This document shows, piece after piece, positions 24,992 to 36,298 of a stretch of DNA of 64,000 nucleotides. The stretch is from JAKAQB01 sp027320105. Its GTDB lineage: Bacteria; Actinomycetota; Acidimicrobiia; Acidimicrobiales; Palsa-688. Below the pieces are notes generated by a model. The model did no database searches. It worked only from the letters and a program-made list of their open reading frames with translations, and was not told the origin of the DNA. The position numbers were made by a program, and so were the translations under genes. Each line of letters opens with the position of its first letter. Position 1 is the first letter of the stretch. The stretch is taken from assembly GCA_027320105.1 (NCBI GenBank), contig DAHVMA010000036.1, positions 62,001 through 126,000 of the forward strand, written 5' to 3'.

Positions 24992-27900
24992 TCAGCCCTC
25001 CTCGCGTCGATGAGACGGCGCGTCGGGGCGGCGCCCGGCCCCGCGCCTCACGACCGGCTCGCGCCTCACGGCGGGCTCGCGCCTCACGACCGGCTCGCGC
25101 CTCACGACCGGCTCGCGCCTCACGGCGAGCCCGTCGAGCAACTCGGCGCCCCGGCGCCTCGCCGCCTCGGCGCGGGCGTGCTTGAGCTCGTCGTAGCCGC
25201 GGATCTGCTGGGGAAGCCGGGCGATCTCGAGGACAGCGGCGCGCTGCGCCGCTGCGGGCGCGCCGTCGCCGCCCGCCCCCGGCGTGTCAGCCTCGGCCAA
25301 CGCCCGCAAGGCGTCGCGGACGAGCTCGCGGTACCAGGAGATGAGGGCGCGCTCCTCGCGCCTGTGCAGGGTCCTCCCGAACGGGTCGAGCGGCGTGCCC
25401 CTGAGGAAGCGTAGCCGTGCGAGACACGCCAGGACGGGCATGAATGAGGGACCGAAGGCGATCTTGCGGCGCAGTCCGAGCCGGCGCAGCACGGGCGGGT
25501 GCAGGTGGACGGCGACCGACACTGGCGCGGTGAATGTCGTCGTGATCTGGCGCCGCCAGGCTGGGTTGCGGTAGAGGCGGGCGACCTCGTACTCGTCCTT
25601 GTAGGACATGAGCTTGTGCAGCGAGACCGCGGCTGCCGCCGCCACTTCGCTGGCTTGGAGGCCGAGGGCGCGTTCGCGCCCGGCGACCTCGACCACGAAG
25701 TCGACGTACGCCCGCGCCCAGCGCGGTCCCTGGTAGCCGAGGAGGTCGACGGCGCGCGGCTCGAGGACCGCGCGAGTCGCGTCGTCGAGGGGGCGGGCGC
25801 GCTCACCAAGGGCGGCGCTCTCGCGCCGGGCGCGCCGGCCGGGCGGCGCGATGCTCTGCGCGTCGGGCGCGTCCGAGCGGAAGGGGTCCGGCGGCCGGCG
25901 CTCTTCCAGCGCGGCCGTGACGGCCGCCGGGTCGTGGACCCAGTAACGCCCGAGCCGGAAGGCCCGGAGGTTCTCCTCGACGGCGACGCCGTTGAGGCGC
26001 ACGGCAGCCTCGACGCTCTCGGCCCGCACCGGGAGGAACCCGGCCTGGTAGGCGGCGCCGATCGCGACGACGTTGGCCATCTGGAAGTTCCCGAAAAACG
26101 CCTCGGCGAGGTGGCGGGCGGCGACGCGCACGAGCCGGCTCTCGTCGACACGCCGGGCGATCGCCGCGCAGAGGGCGTCTTGGGACGGGCGCACGTTCAC
26201 GTCGCGGACCATCTCACCCGTCGGGAAGATCGTCGTGTTCACCACAGCGGCGGTGCGACGGGGGTCACAACGCCCGAGGTTGGCTGGCGCCACGCCGCTC
26301 ACCGAGTCGGCCGCGAGGTACAGGTCGGCGCGGCCGGCACCGACCATCCTCTCGATGAGCGGCTTGCCCGCTGGCGTGAGCACGAGGGTCGAGAGCACGG
26401 GGCCCCACTTCTGAGCGGCGCCGGTCTGGTCGTAGCTCGACACCTGCCAGCCGTCACGTGCGCATGCCGTGGCGAGAACGGCATTGGCCGTGATGACGCC
26501 GGTGCCGCCGACGCCGGGGAGCACGACGTGGTAGGGGCTCTCGGGCTGCACCTTGCCGGCCGGCTCGGGCAGGTCGAGGTCATCGATCTCGCGCGCGTCG
26601 GGCAGGGAGTAGCCGGTACCCTTCGCCGTCCTCACGGTCGCGAACGCGGGGCAGTTGCCGGCAAGGCACGAGAAGTCCTGGTTGCACGTCGACGCGTGGA
26701 TCCGGGTCTTCGGGCCGAGGCCGGTCTGCACCTCCTCGAGCGACATGCAGTTGGCGACGCGCCCGCAGTCCCCGCACCCTTCGCAGACGCGCTCGTTCAC
26801 GATCACGAACCTCTCCGGCGGGGGGAGCAGACCGCGCTTCTGGCGGCGTCGCCGCTCGTTCGCGCACGTCTCGTCGTAGACGAGGACCGTCACGCCGCGC
26901 ACCCTCGCCAACTCAGCGCCCACCCGCTCGACGTCGGCCACGGGATGCAGCGTCACCGCCTTGGGAAGACGCGCCCGGCGGTAGGCACGAGGGTTCTTCG
27001 TCACGAGAGCGACGCGCGTCACGCCCTCGAGGACGAGCAGGCGCGCCAGGTCGGCGACGCTCTTGTGGCCGACGGCCTCCTGCGCGCCGGTGTTGGCGAC
27101 AAAGCCGTTGAAGAGGACCTTGAAAGTGATGTCGACGCCCGCCGCGACGCAGAACCGGATGTTGAGGTAGCTCGAGTGGAAGAGCGAGCCGTCGCCCACG
27201 TTCTGGACGATGTGCCGGCGCTCGGTGAACGGCGAGAGACCGATCCAGGGAACCCCCTCGCCGCCGAACTGCGTCATCGCTTCGATGTGGCGCTCCGGCT
27301 GCTCGATCACCGAGGCGAAGCTGTGGCAACCCGGGCTCCCCCATGCGACCTGCCCCGGGGCGAGGCGCGTCGAGGTGCTGTGCGGGCAACCCGAGCAGTA
27401 GTTGGGCGTGCGGAGGGCGAGCGGCGTGCCCTCGTGCCGGCGGGCGCCGTCGAGTGCCGCGAGGCGGCGCTCTACGAAGCTGCGCTCCGGCTCACCGAGC
27501 AGGTCGACGACGAGCGGGCAGAGGCGCTCAGCCACTACGTCGGCGTCCATGCCTCCGTGGACGGGGAACAGCGGCCGACCCGCGGCGTCGCGCTTGCCGA
27601 GAACCTCGACCGGGCGGCCAAGGACGCTCAACGCCGCGCGGAGCTGGTCCTCGAGAAACCCCCGTTTCTCCTCCACCACGACGATGCGCTCGACGCCGTC
27701 GGCGAGGTCGCGCACCGTCTCGAGGTCGAGGGGGTAGACGAGCCCGGGGTGGGCGAGGCGGATGCCCGCCCGACGCAGAGCGTCGTCGTCGAGCCCGCAA
27801 CCATCGAGCGCCTGGCGGACGTCGGCGTAGCTCTTGCCGGCGGCGACCACGCAGACCCGGTCGCGCTCCGAGCGCACGTCGACGCGGTCGATCCCGTTCT

Positions 27901-28696
27901 CGCGCGCGTAGGCGAGGACAGCGGCGTGCCGCTCCTCGTAGAGGTGGCGCTCGATCTCGATGTTGCGGCCAGGGAAGAAACTGAAGTCGCTACGCTTCTC
28001 GAACTGGCGCCCGCCGACCTCGAAGGCCGGGAGGGAGGGGTGCGGTTCGAGCGAGAGGTCGACCACCTGGCCGCTGTCGCAGATGGCCGAGACGAGCTTC
28101 AGCGCGACCCAACAACCCGAAAAGCGCGAGAGCGCGACCGCGTGCAGGCCGAACGAGAGGACCTCCTGGACGCTTCCCGGGTACAAGACGGGGATGCCGG
28201 CGGCCTGGAAGGCATACTCCTCCTGGAAGGGCATCGTGGAGCTCTTCGCCTCGTGGTCCTCGCCGGATAGCAGGACCACCGCGCCCGACGTGCTCGTCCC
28301 CGCGAAGTTCCCGTGCTTCAGCGCGTCGCCGCTGCGGTCGACCCCGGGCCCCTTGCCATACCAGAAGGCGACCACCCCCTCAAAGCGCTCGTGCGGGTGG
28401 TTCTCGAGCATCTGGGTGCCGATGAGCGCGGTGGCCGCGAGCTCCTCGTTCGCGCCGGGGACGTGGACGACCCCGTGCTCGGCGAGGAGACCCTTGCGAC
28501 GCTCCAGCGCGAGGTCGAACCCGGCGAGGGGCGAGCCGGGGTACCCAGTGACGAAGAGGCCGACGGAGCGGCCAGCGCGCCGGTCGCGCCGGGCCTGCTC
28601 GAGCGGCAACCGCACCAGCGCGTCGAGCGCCGGGAGGTAAAACCTCCCCGACGCGGCAGTGAGCCGGTCGTCAAGGCGCCCGAGCTCCTCGGCCAT
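24992..28696 (-). CDS. Fused indolepyruvate-type 2-oxoacid:ferredoxin oxidoreductase
   Basis: The 1234-residue single chain combines domains that are separate subunits elsewhere. It has an N-terminal PP/Pyr domain (FVTGYPGSPLAGFD near 53), a TPP domain with YCSGCPHS near 455 and NVGDGSLFHSS, and a ferredoxin-like Cys region (CEGCGDCGRVANC, then CNQDFSCLAGNC). A gamma domain (LPGVGGTGVITANAVLATA) and the C-terminal extension usual for this long family follow. Such enzymes decarboxylate an aryl- or branched 2-oxoacid and reduce ferredoxin. It starts at ATG 28696, 11 bp after boxB, suggesting an electron-supply role. The last 50 residues contain a repeat not expected in the family. Confidence 0.9.
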   Translation of the reverse strand: MAEELGRLDDRLTAASGRFYLPALDALVRLPLEQARRDRRAGRSVGLFVTGYPGSPLAGFDLALERRKGLLAEHGVVHVPGANEELAATALIGTQMLENHPHERFEGVVAFWYGKGPGVDRSGDALKHGNFAGTSTSGAVVLLSGEDHEAKSSTMPFQEEYAFQAAGIPVLYPGSVQEVLSFGLHAVALSRFSGCWVALKLVSAICDSGQVVDLSLEPHPSLPAFEVGGRQFEKRSDFSFFPGRNIEIERHLYEERHAAVLAYARENGIDRVDVRSERDRVCVVAAGKSYADVRQALDGCGLDDDALRRAGIRLAHPGLVYPLDLETVRDLADGVERIVVVEEKRGFLEDQLRAALSVLGRPVEVLGKRDAAGRPLFPVHGGMDADVVAERLCPLVVDLLGEPERSFVERRLAALDGARRHEGTPLALRTPNYCSGCPHSTSTRLAPGQVAWGSPGCHSFASVIEQPERHIEAMTQFGGEGVPWIGLSPFTERRHIVQNVGDGSLFHSSYLNIRFCVAAGVDITFKVLFNGFVANTGAQEAVGHKSVADLARLLVLEGVTRVALVTKNPRAYRRARLPKAVTLHPVADVERVGAELARVRGVTVLVYDETCANERRRRQKRGLLPPPERFVIVNERVCEGCGDCGRVANCMSLEEVQTGLGPKTRIHASTCNQDFSCLAGNCPAFATVRTAKGTGYSLPDAREIDDLDLPEPAGKVQPESPYHVVLPGVGGTGVITANAVLATACARDGWQVSSYDQTGAAQKWGPVLSTLVLTPAGKPLIERMVGAGRADLYLAADSVSGVAPANLGRCDPRRTAAVVNTTIFPTGEMVRDVNVRPSQDALCAAIARRVDESRLVRVAARHLAEAFFGNFQMANVVAIGAAYQAGFLPVRAESVEAAVRLNGVAVEENLRAFRLGRYWVHDPAAVTAALEERRPPDPFRSDAPDAQSIAPPGRRARRESAALGERARPLDDATRAVLEPRAVDLLGYQGPRWARAYVDFVVEVAGRERALGLQASEVAAAAAVSLHKLMSYKDEYEVARLYRNPAWRRQITTTFTAPVSVAVHLHPPVLRRLGLRRKIAFGPSFMPVLACLARLRFLRGTPLDPFGRTLHRREERALISWYRELVRDALRALAEADTPGAGGDGAPAAAQRAAVLEIARLPQQIRGYDELKHARAEAARRRGAELLDGLAVRREPVVRREPVVRREPAVRREPVVRRGAGRRPDAPSHRREEG
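25043..25132. repeat. Five 18-bp tandem repeats at the 3' end of the oxidoreductase gene
   Basis: The unit GCGCCTCACGACCGGCTC is repeated five times (25043-25132) with one to three changes in some copies. In the coding frame it gives Arg-Glu-Pro-Val/Ala-Val-Arg hexapeptides, a basic Pro-containing tail (VRREP repeats). It lies after the last conserved domain of the oxidoreductase. The repeats are direct and without spacers, so this is a coding minisatellite, not a CRISPR array. Confidence 0.85.
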
Positions 28697-28707
28697 ACCC
28701 ACCACTG

Positions 28708-30123
<1,416 letters not shown>

Positions 30124-30192
30124 CGCGCCCTCCCTGTCTCGTGTTCCTGGATGATCACGCGTCCTCTCCTCTCGTCCTGCGGCGACACCCGG

Positions 30193-31923
<1,731 letters not shown>

Positions 31924-32016
31924 TATCTCCCCTGCTCCCGTCTCCCAGCCCCCCTCCGGCGGTCTTCCAACCGGTCAGCGCGGCGCCTGCTGCGCGGGGA
32001 ACATCATCCTACAGAG

Positions 32017-32045
32017 TTCAGACGCTCGTTGTGCTAGCATAGTAT
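32017..32045 (+). promoter_or_regulatory. Promoter candidate for the PaaX-family regulator
   Basis: TTCAGA (32017-32022) and TAGTAT (32040-32045) are spaced by 17 bases and read toward the PaaX-family gene. The interval also carries CTACA and TGTGCTAG elements that partly resemble CTACA...TGTGTAG at 40774-40806, upstream of the bzd operon. Any boxC promoter must overlap this stretch, so one repressor bound here could control both directions. Confidence 0.4.
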
Positions 32046-32096
32046 GGTGTTGACGTAGTGGACCTGTCTCTGCCCGCTGGGCGGCCGGATGACCAG

Positions 32097-33086
32097 ATGA
32101 AGAGGTCGTGCTTTAGCACGCCCCTGTTCCCCGCAGCAGCGCTCGCCCCGCTGCCGGCAGCCCGCGGCTGCGACGAGCCGGGCGACCACGGCCCGCCAGC
32201 ACCGTGGTCCGTGCCACTCAAGCCCGAGCGGCGGTCCCTCCAGGGGAGCCAGAGCGCCCGCTCCCTCCTGCTCACCGTGCTCGGCGAGTACGTCCTGCCC
32301 CGCGGCGGCACGGTGTGGACCTCGACGCTCCTCGAATCCCTCGCGCTTTTCGGCATCGAGGACAAGGCCGCCCGCCAGGCCCTCTCCCGAGCAGCGAAGG
32401 CGGGCTGGCTGACGAGCGAGCGCGTCGGCCGAGAGGCGCGCTGGCGTCTCACCGAGCGGGGCACGATGCTGCTCGCCGAGGGCTCGGCACGCATCTACGC
32501 CTTCGACCCAACGCGCGGGGACTGGGACGGCAAGTGGCTGGTGCTCGTGATCTCGATCCCCGAGGAGCGGCGCGCCGACCGCAATGTCCTGCGGACCCGG
32601 CTCGCGTGGGCGAGTTTCGGGTCGCTCGGCCAGGGGGTATGGCTCTCGCCCGACAGCGGGCGCCATGCCGTCGTCGAGTCGATCTTCGACGGGCTCGAGC
32701 GCCCGAGCCGCCTCGTCAGCTTCGTCACCGAGCTCGGCGGCCTGAGCGACGCGCGCACCGTCGTGCGGGACGCGTGGGACCTCGTGGAGCTCGAGCGGCA
32801 CTACCGAGCCTTCATCACAGAGTTCGCCGCTGCGGCGGAGACGGACGCCTCGCTCGCGTTCACTGTGAACACGCGCATCGTCCACGAGTGGAGGAAGTTC
32901 CCCTTCACCGACCCGGGGCTGCCCACCTCGCTCCTGCCGCACGACTGGCCCGGCCGCCGCGCTCACGCGCTGTTCCAGCAGCTGCACCGCGAGCTCTCGG
33001 CGCAGGCGTGCGCGTGGTTCGAGGAGGGGGGGACGCACAGGGCCGGTCACGCCGAGCGGCGCGGGGGGAGGCCGAAGGGTTCCTGA
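32097..33086 (+). CDS. PaaX-family transcriptional regulator
   Basis: This PaaX-like protein has an N-terminal winged helix (SARSLLLTVLGEYVLP, then DKAARQALSRAAKAGWLTSERVGR) and the central and C-terminal PaaX domains (WDGKWLVLVISIPEERRADRNVLRTRLAWASFGSLG, HEWRKFPFTDPGLP). PaaX proteins repress phenylacetate-type genes and respond to aryl-CoA thioesters. Here the regulator lies between the aerobic box operon and the anaerobic bzd operon, so benzoyl-CoA is a likely effector. The start is uncertain: ATG 32097 is given, GTG 32058 is open, and the conserved part begins only about 50 residues in. Confidence 0.88.
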   Translation: MKRSCFSTPLFPAAALAPLPAARGCDEPGDHGPPAPWSVPLKPERRSLQGSQSARSLLLTVLGEYVLPRGGTVWTSTLLESLALFGIEDKAARQALSRAAKAGWLTSERVGREARWRLTERGTMLLAEGSARIYAFDPTRGDWDGKWLVLVISIPEERRADRNVLRTRLAWASFGSLGQGVWLSPDSGRHAVVESIFDGLERPSRLVSFVTELGGLSDARTVVRDAWDLVELERHYRAFITEFAAAAETDASLAFTVNTRIVHEWRKFPFTDPGLPTSLLPHDWPGRRAHALFQQLHRELSAQACAWFEEGGTHRAGHAERRGGRPKGS

Positions 33087-33104
33087 GGGCTGCGCGCGGG
33101 GGAT

Positions 33105-34676
33105 TCAGAGCGCGGGTGGCGGCGGTGCCTCCTCAGGCAGGGCGAGTGCGCGCAGCTTGAAGCGCTGGATCTTCCCCGTCGCCGTCTTCGGCAGCTCGCC
33201 GGTCACCACGACACTGCGCGGCCGCTTGAAGGGTGCGAGGCGACCCTTGCAGAACTCGGTGACCTCGTCGGGTTCGATCTCCTCGCCCGGCAGCGGGACG
33301 ACGAACGCCGCGGGCTTCTCGAGACCCTCCTCGTCGGGGAGGCCGACGACCGCCGCCTCGAGGACGCCAGGGTACTCGAGCAGCACCGACTCCACCTCTG
33401 TCGGCGACACCCAGATGCCACCAGCCTTGATCATGTCGTCCGAGCGTGACAGGTAGGTGTAGTAGCCGTCCTCGGAGCGTGCATAGACGTCACCCGTGTG
33501 CAGCCAGTCGCCCCGGAAGGACCAACGCGTGCTCGCCGCGTCGCACCAGTAGCCGATGGCGATAGAGTCGCCGCGCAGCTCGAGGTGGCCGGCGGCCGCC
33601 CCCTCGAGGACGTTGCCGCCGTCGTCGAGAAGACGCAGGTCGTAGCCGTCGACGGGCGTGCCCGTGGTGCCGGGCCGGATCAGCCCGGGCTTGTTCGAGA
33701 TGAAGATGTGCAGCGCCTCGGTGGAGCCGATCCCATCGAGGATCTCGACGCCGAAGCGGTCCTTGAACCGGTGGAATAGAGGCGCCGGCAGCGGCTCGCC
33801 GGCCGACACCCCGTAGCGCACGCTCTTGAACGCGTCGTCAGGAAGGTCGGAGGCGAGCAGCGCGCCGTAGAAGGTGGGGACGCCGAAGAAGAGCGTCGGC
33901 TCGTGGAGGCGGAGCGTCTCGAGGACCGAGGCCGGCGTCGCAAGGCTCGAGTCGAGCACCGCGGTCGCGCCAGCGGCCAGCGGGAAGGTCAGCCCGTTGC
34001 CGAGCCCGTAAGCGAAGAAGAGCTTGGCGATCGAAAAGCAGCGCTCGTCGGGGTCGAGGCACAGGACGGTGTCGGCGTAGGTCTCGACCGTCACCTTCAA
34101 GTCGATGTGACGGTGGATGGCGCCCCGCTGGCGGCCCGTCGTCCCCGAGGTGTAGAGCCAGAAGCCGGGCGACTCGTCCCAGGTCGGGTAGGGCGGCCTG
34201 AAGCCGCCGTCACCGGCCAGCACGTCGGTCCAGGCGTGCACCTCGGCGGCGTCGAGAACCGGCAGCGACTCTCCCGCCACGACGAGGTGCACGATCTCGG
34301 GGGCCGCGTCGGCCATCTCGGCCGCCTTCGCCGCGAACGGGTCGCTCGTGACCGCGACGCGCGCCCGGCTGTTCTCCGCGAGCTTCGTGAGGTCCGCGGC
34401 GGTGAGCATCGTGTTCACCGGGACCGGCACCGCGCCGAGGCGCATCGCCCCGAGGAAGGCGGCGACGAGCTCGGGCCCGTCGCCCATGACGAGCATCACC
34501 CGCTCCTCGGGCCGTACGCCGAGCGCGGCCAGCCCCGACGCGGCGTCGCAGACACGTGCGAGCAGGTCCTCGTAGGCGAGCCCGCCCTCCTGGCAGCGGA
34601 TGGCCACGCGGGCCCCGGCGCCCGCCTCGACGTGGCGGTCGACCAGGTACACGCTCGCATTGAACGCTTCGGGCAC
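33105..34676 (-). CDS. Benzoate--CoA ligase (AMP-forming)
   Basis: The 523-residue member of the benzoate-CoA ligase family has the ATP motif LYTSGTTGRQRGAIHRH near 176. FFAYGLGNGLTFPL, diagnostic for aryl-CoA ligases of this type, is near 218, and the IGSTEALHIF motif near 315. The hinge is HTGDVYARSEDGYYTYLSRSDDMIK and the catalytic Lys lies in KTATGKIQRFKL. It makes benzoyl-CoA, the common substrate of BoxB and BzdNOPQ. It starts at GTG 34676 with GGAGGAG 8 bases upstream. It ends the bzd operon and is convergent with the PaaX-family gene. Confidence 0.93.
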   Translation of the reverse strand: MPEAFNASVYLVDRHVEAGAGARVAIRCQEGGLAYEDLLARVCDAASGLAALGVRPEERVMLVMGDGPELVAAFLGAMRLGAVPVPVNTMLTAADLTKLAENSRARVAVTSDPFAAKAAEMADAAPEIVHLVVAGESLPVLDAAEVHAWTDVLAGDGGFRPPYPTWDESPGFWLYTSGTTGRQRGAIHRHIDLKVTVETYADTVLCLDPDERCFSIAKLFFAYGLGNGLTFPLAAGATAVLDSSLATPASVLETLRLHEPTLFFGVPTFYGALLASDLPDDAFKSVRYGVSAGEPLPAPLFHRFKDRFGVEILDGIGSTEALHIFISNKPGLIRPGTTGTPVDGYDLRLLDDGGNVLEGAAAGHLELRGDSIAIGYWCDAASTRWSFRGDWLHTGDVYARSEDGYYTYLSRSDDMIKAGGIWVSPTEVESVLLEYPGVLEAAVVGLPDEEGLEKPAAFVVPLPGEEIEPDEVTEFCKGRLAPFKRPRSVVVTGELPKTATGKIQRFKLRALALPEEAPPPPAL

Positions 34677-34720
34677 CGCAGCTCCTCCTTGCTACCACCA
34701 CCACTAGGCGCTTGCTACCA

Positions 34721-35128
34721 CTAGGACCTCTCGCCGAGCAGCTCCCGGACGCTCGGAAACAGGACCAGTTCCTCCCTGTCCATGTGAGATTCGAGCAGAG
34801 CGCGCAGGCCCCGGCAAGTTGCCGGGGCGCCGTCGCCGCCCCGGTAGAGCTCGTCGCGCAGCGCGAGGATCTCCACGTGCTCGGCGGCGAACGCCTCGGT
34901 CACGCCCTCGCCGATCTCGTAGGCAACGGCAGGAAAGAGCGTCTCGTCCTCGGCGCCGCTGTGAGCGTCGAGCCCGGCGGCGAGGACGGCGGCCAAGCCT
35001 GGCAGCGCCGCCGCGATGCCGGCTGCATCTTCTGCCTCGGCGAGGACGCCGAGCGCGCCGAGCGCGGCCCGCACCTCGGCGTGCTCGCGCTCCAGCTGGT
35101 CGATCAGCTGCAAGAGGTCGCTCGGCAT
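34721..35128 (-). CDS. Hemerythrin-domain protein
   Basis: The 135-residue four-helix protein has the non-haem diiron ligands of hemerythrins: His in EREHAEVR, HxxxE in AHSGAEDETLFP, His in AAEHVEIL and HxxxE in ESHMDREELVLFP. Hemerythrins bind or sense O2 and NO or protect against oxidants. ATG 35128 is preceded by GAGAGGA. Its position between the oxygen-sensitive benzoyl-CoA reductase genes and the benzoate ligase suggests oxygen sensing or scavenging for that pathway. This is inferred from context. Confidence 0.85.
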   Translation of the reverse strand: MPSDLLQLIDQLEREHAEVRAALGALGVLAEAEDAAGIAAALPGLAAVLAAGLDAHSGAEDETLFPAVAYEIGEGVTEAFAAEHVEILALRDELYRGGDGAPATCRGLRALLESHMDREELVLFPSVRELLGERS

Positions 35129-35178
35129 CGTCCGTCCTCTCGTCGTCATGCCCCGTCGCCGACGCGACGCTCGGGACC

Positions 35179-35445
35179 TCAGGCGCCGCCGCGTGCCTGC
35201 AGGCGCGTGTACACCTCTACGTAGCGGGCGCACGCCGTGAGCGCGCAGCCCGCGCACTCCGGCGCAAAGCTCTGCGGCTCGAGAGCCCTGATCGTGACCT
35301 CGCAGCCGAGCGAGGTGTACAGCTCCACGACCTCCTCGAGCCTTGCCGTGTCGGCCTCGAACCGCCGCACCCAACCCGCCGCCTCGAGCTCCTCCGCCGC
35401 CGCGCCGGCGGGCGGGGCGGCGTGCTCGACGCCCACGACACCCAC
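35179..35445 (-). CDS. Small Cys-motif protein of unknown function in the bzd operon
   Basis: The predicted 88-residue protein has an N-terminal helix (TARLEEVVELYTSLGCEV), a strand (TIRALEPQ) and a C-terminal motif FAPECAGCALTACARYVEVYTR with a CxxCxxxxC arrangement. I recall similar short proteins beside acyl-CoA genes in other bacteria, but I know no function. The cysteines could bind a metal or Fe-S cluster. It starts at GTG 35445 with only a weak ribosome site, just after the bzdQ stop. The codon pattern and intact motif support a real gene. Confidence 0.6.
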   Translation of the reverse strand: MGVVGVEHAAPPAGAAAEELEAAGWVRRFEADTARLEEVVELYTSLGCEVTIRALEPQSFAPECAGCALTACARYVEVYTRLQARGGA

Positions 35446-35449
35446 CGCT

Positions 35450-36298
35450 TCAGGAGGCGCTCGCCGCGAGCGGCACCGACGGCCTTGTGCCGCCAGCGGC
35501 CCGTCCCTCGGCGATCTTGCGGGCCTGGTGGGCGGCGAGGGTGGCTGCGCCGAGGGCCGCGACGAGCTGCACGAGGTCGCCCTCGGGGACGTTCACGTCC
35601 ACCTTCAGCTGGGACCTCACGGCCTTCACCATCGTCGGGTAGCGCATGATCCCGCCGATGAGGGTGTACTCGGGCTCCATCTTCACGCGCTTCATCAGCT
35701 GCACGGACTTGCCCACGAGCGAGATGATGGCGCCGTGCATGATGTCTGCTGGAGGGATCCCCTGGGAGAGGTGGTTGATCACCTCGGCCTCGGCGAAGAC
35801 AGTGCACACGCCCGATATGGCGACCGCCTCGTTCGACGTTGCGGCGAGCGGGCCGATCTCCTCGGTCTCGTAGCCCATGTAGCGGGCCGTCTTCTCGAGA
35901 AAGGCCCCGGTCCCCGCCGCGCACTTCTCGTTCAGGCGGAAGGACTTCACCCGTCCCGCCTCGTCGATGCGCGAGGCCTTCACCGACTGGCCCCCGACGT
36001 CGAGGATCGTCTGCGTCCCGGGGTAGAGCGCGCGGCACCCCCAGGCGGCGGCCGTGAGCTCGGTCGCCGTGACCTGGCTGAAGGGGACCTGGAACCGCCC
36101 GTAGCCGGTGGCGACAACGTAGTCGACCCGCCCACGCTCGACGCCCGCGCCGGCGCAGGCGAGCTCGTACGCCGCCTCCGCCGCCTCGCCCGGCTTGTAG
36201 CCGGAGCGGACGAGCGACTGGCCTACGATCTCGCCGTCCCTGCTCACGACCACCTTGGTGTAGGTCGATCCGACGTCGATACCCGCGGTGATGCTCAT
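35450..36298 (-). CDS. bzdQ: Class I benzoyl-CoA reductase ATPase/activator subunit
   Basis: This ASKHA-fold ATPase of the ATP-dependent benzoyl-CoA reductase couples ATP hydrolysis to electron transfer. The 282 residues start with the phosphate-1 motif GIDVGSTYTKVVV. They carry the bridging-cluster cysteines NEKCAAGTGAFLE near 125 and GVCTVFAEAEVINHL near 160, and end with the GGIMRYPTMVKAV adenosine region. Both ATPase subunits here are short (282 and 274 residues), as in the Azoarcus-type BzdP/BzdQ; Thauera BcrA is longer. The symbol follows gene order N-O-P-Q; P and Q could be swapped. ATG 36298 overlaps the previous stop. Confidence 0.9.
   Translation of the reverse strand: MSITAGIDVGSTYTKVVVSRDGEIVGQSLVRSGYKPGEAAEAAYELACAGAGVERGRVDYVVATGYGRFQVPFSQVTATELTAAAWGCRALYPGTQTILDVGGQSVKASRIDEAGRVKSFRLNEKCAAGTGAFLEKTARYMGYETEEIGPLAATSNEAVAISGVCTVFAEAEVINHLSQGIPPADIMHGAIISLVGKSVQLMKRVKMEPEYTLIGGIMRYPTMVKAVRSQLKVDVNVPEGDLVQLVAALGAATLAAHQARKIAEGRAAGGTRPSVPLAASAS

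Noticed and set aside
25043..25132. Short regular repeats that could suggest a CRISPR array
   Set aside because: Units are 18 bp, directly adjacent without spacers, and encode an in-frame peptide repeat, so this is a coding minisatellite.
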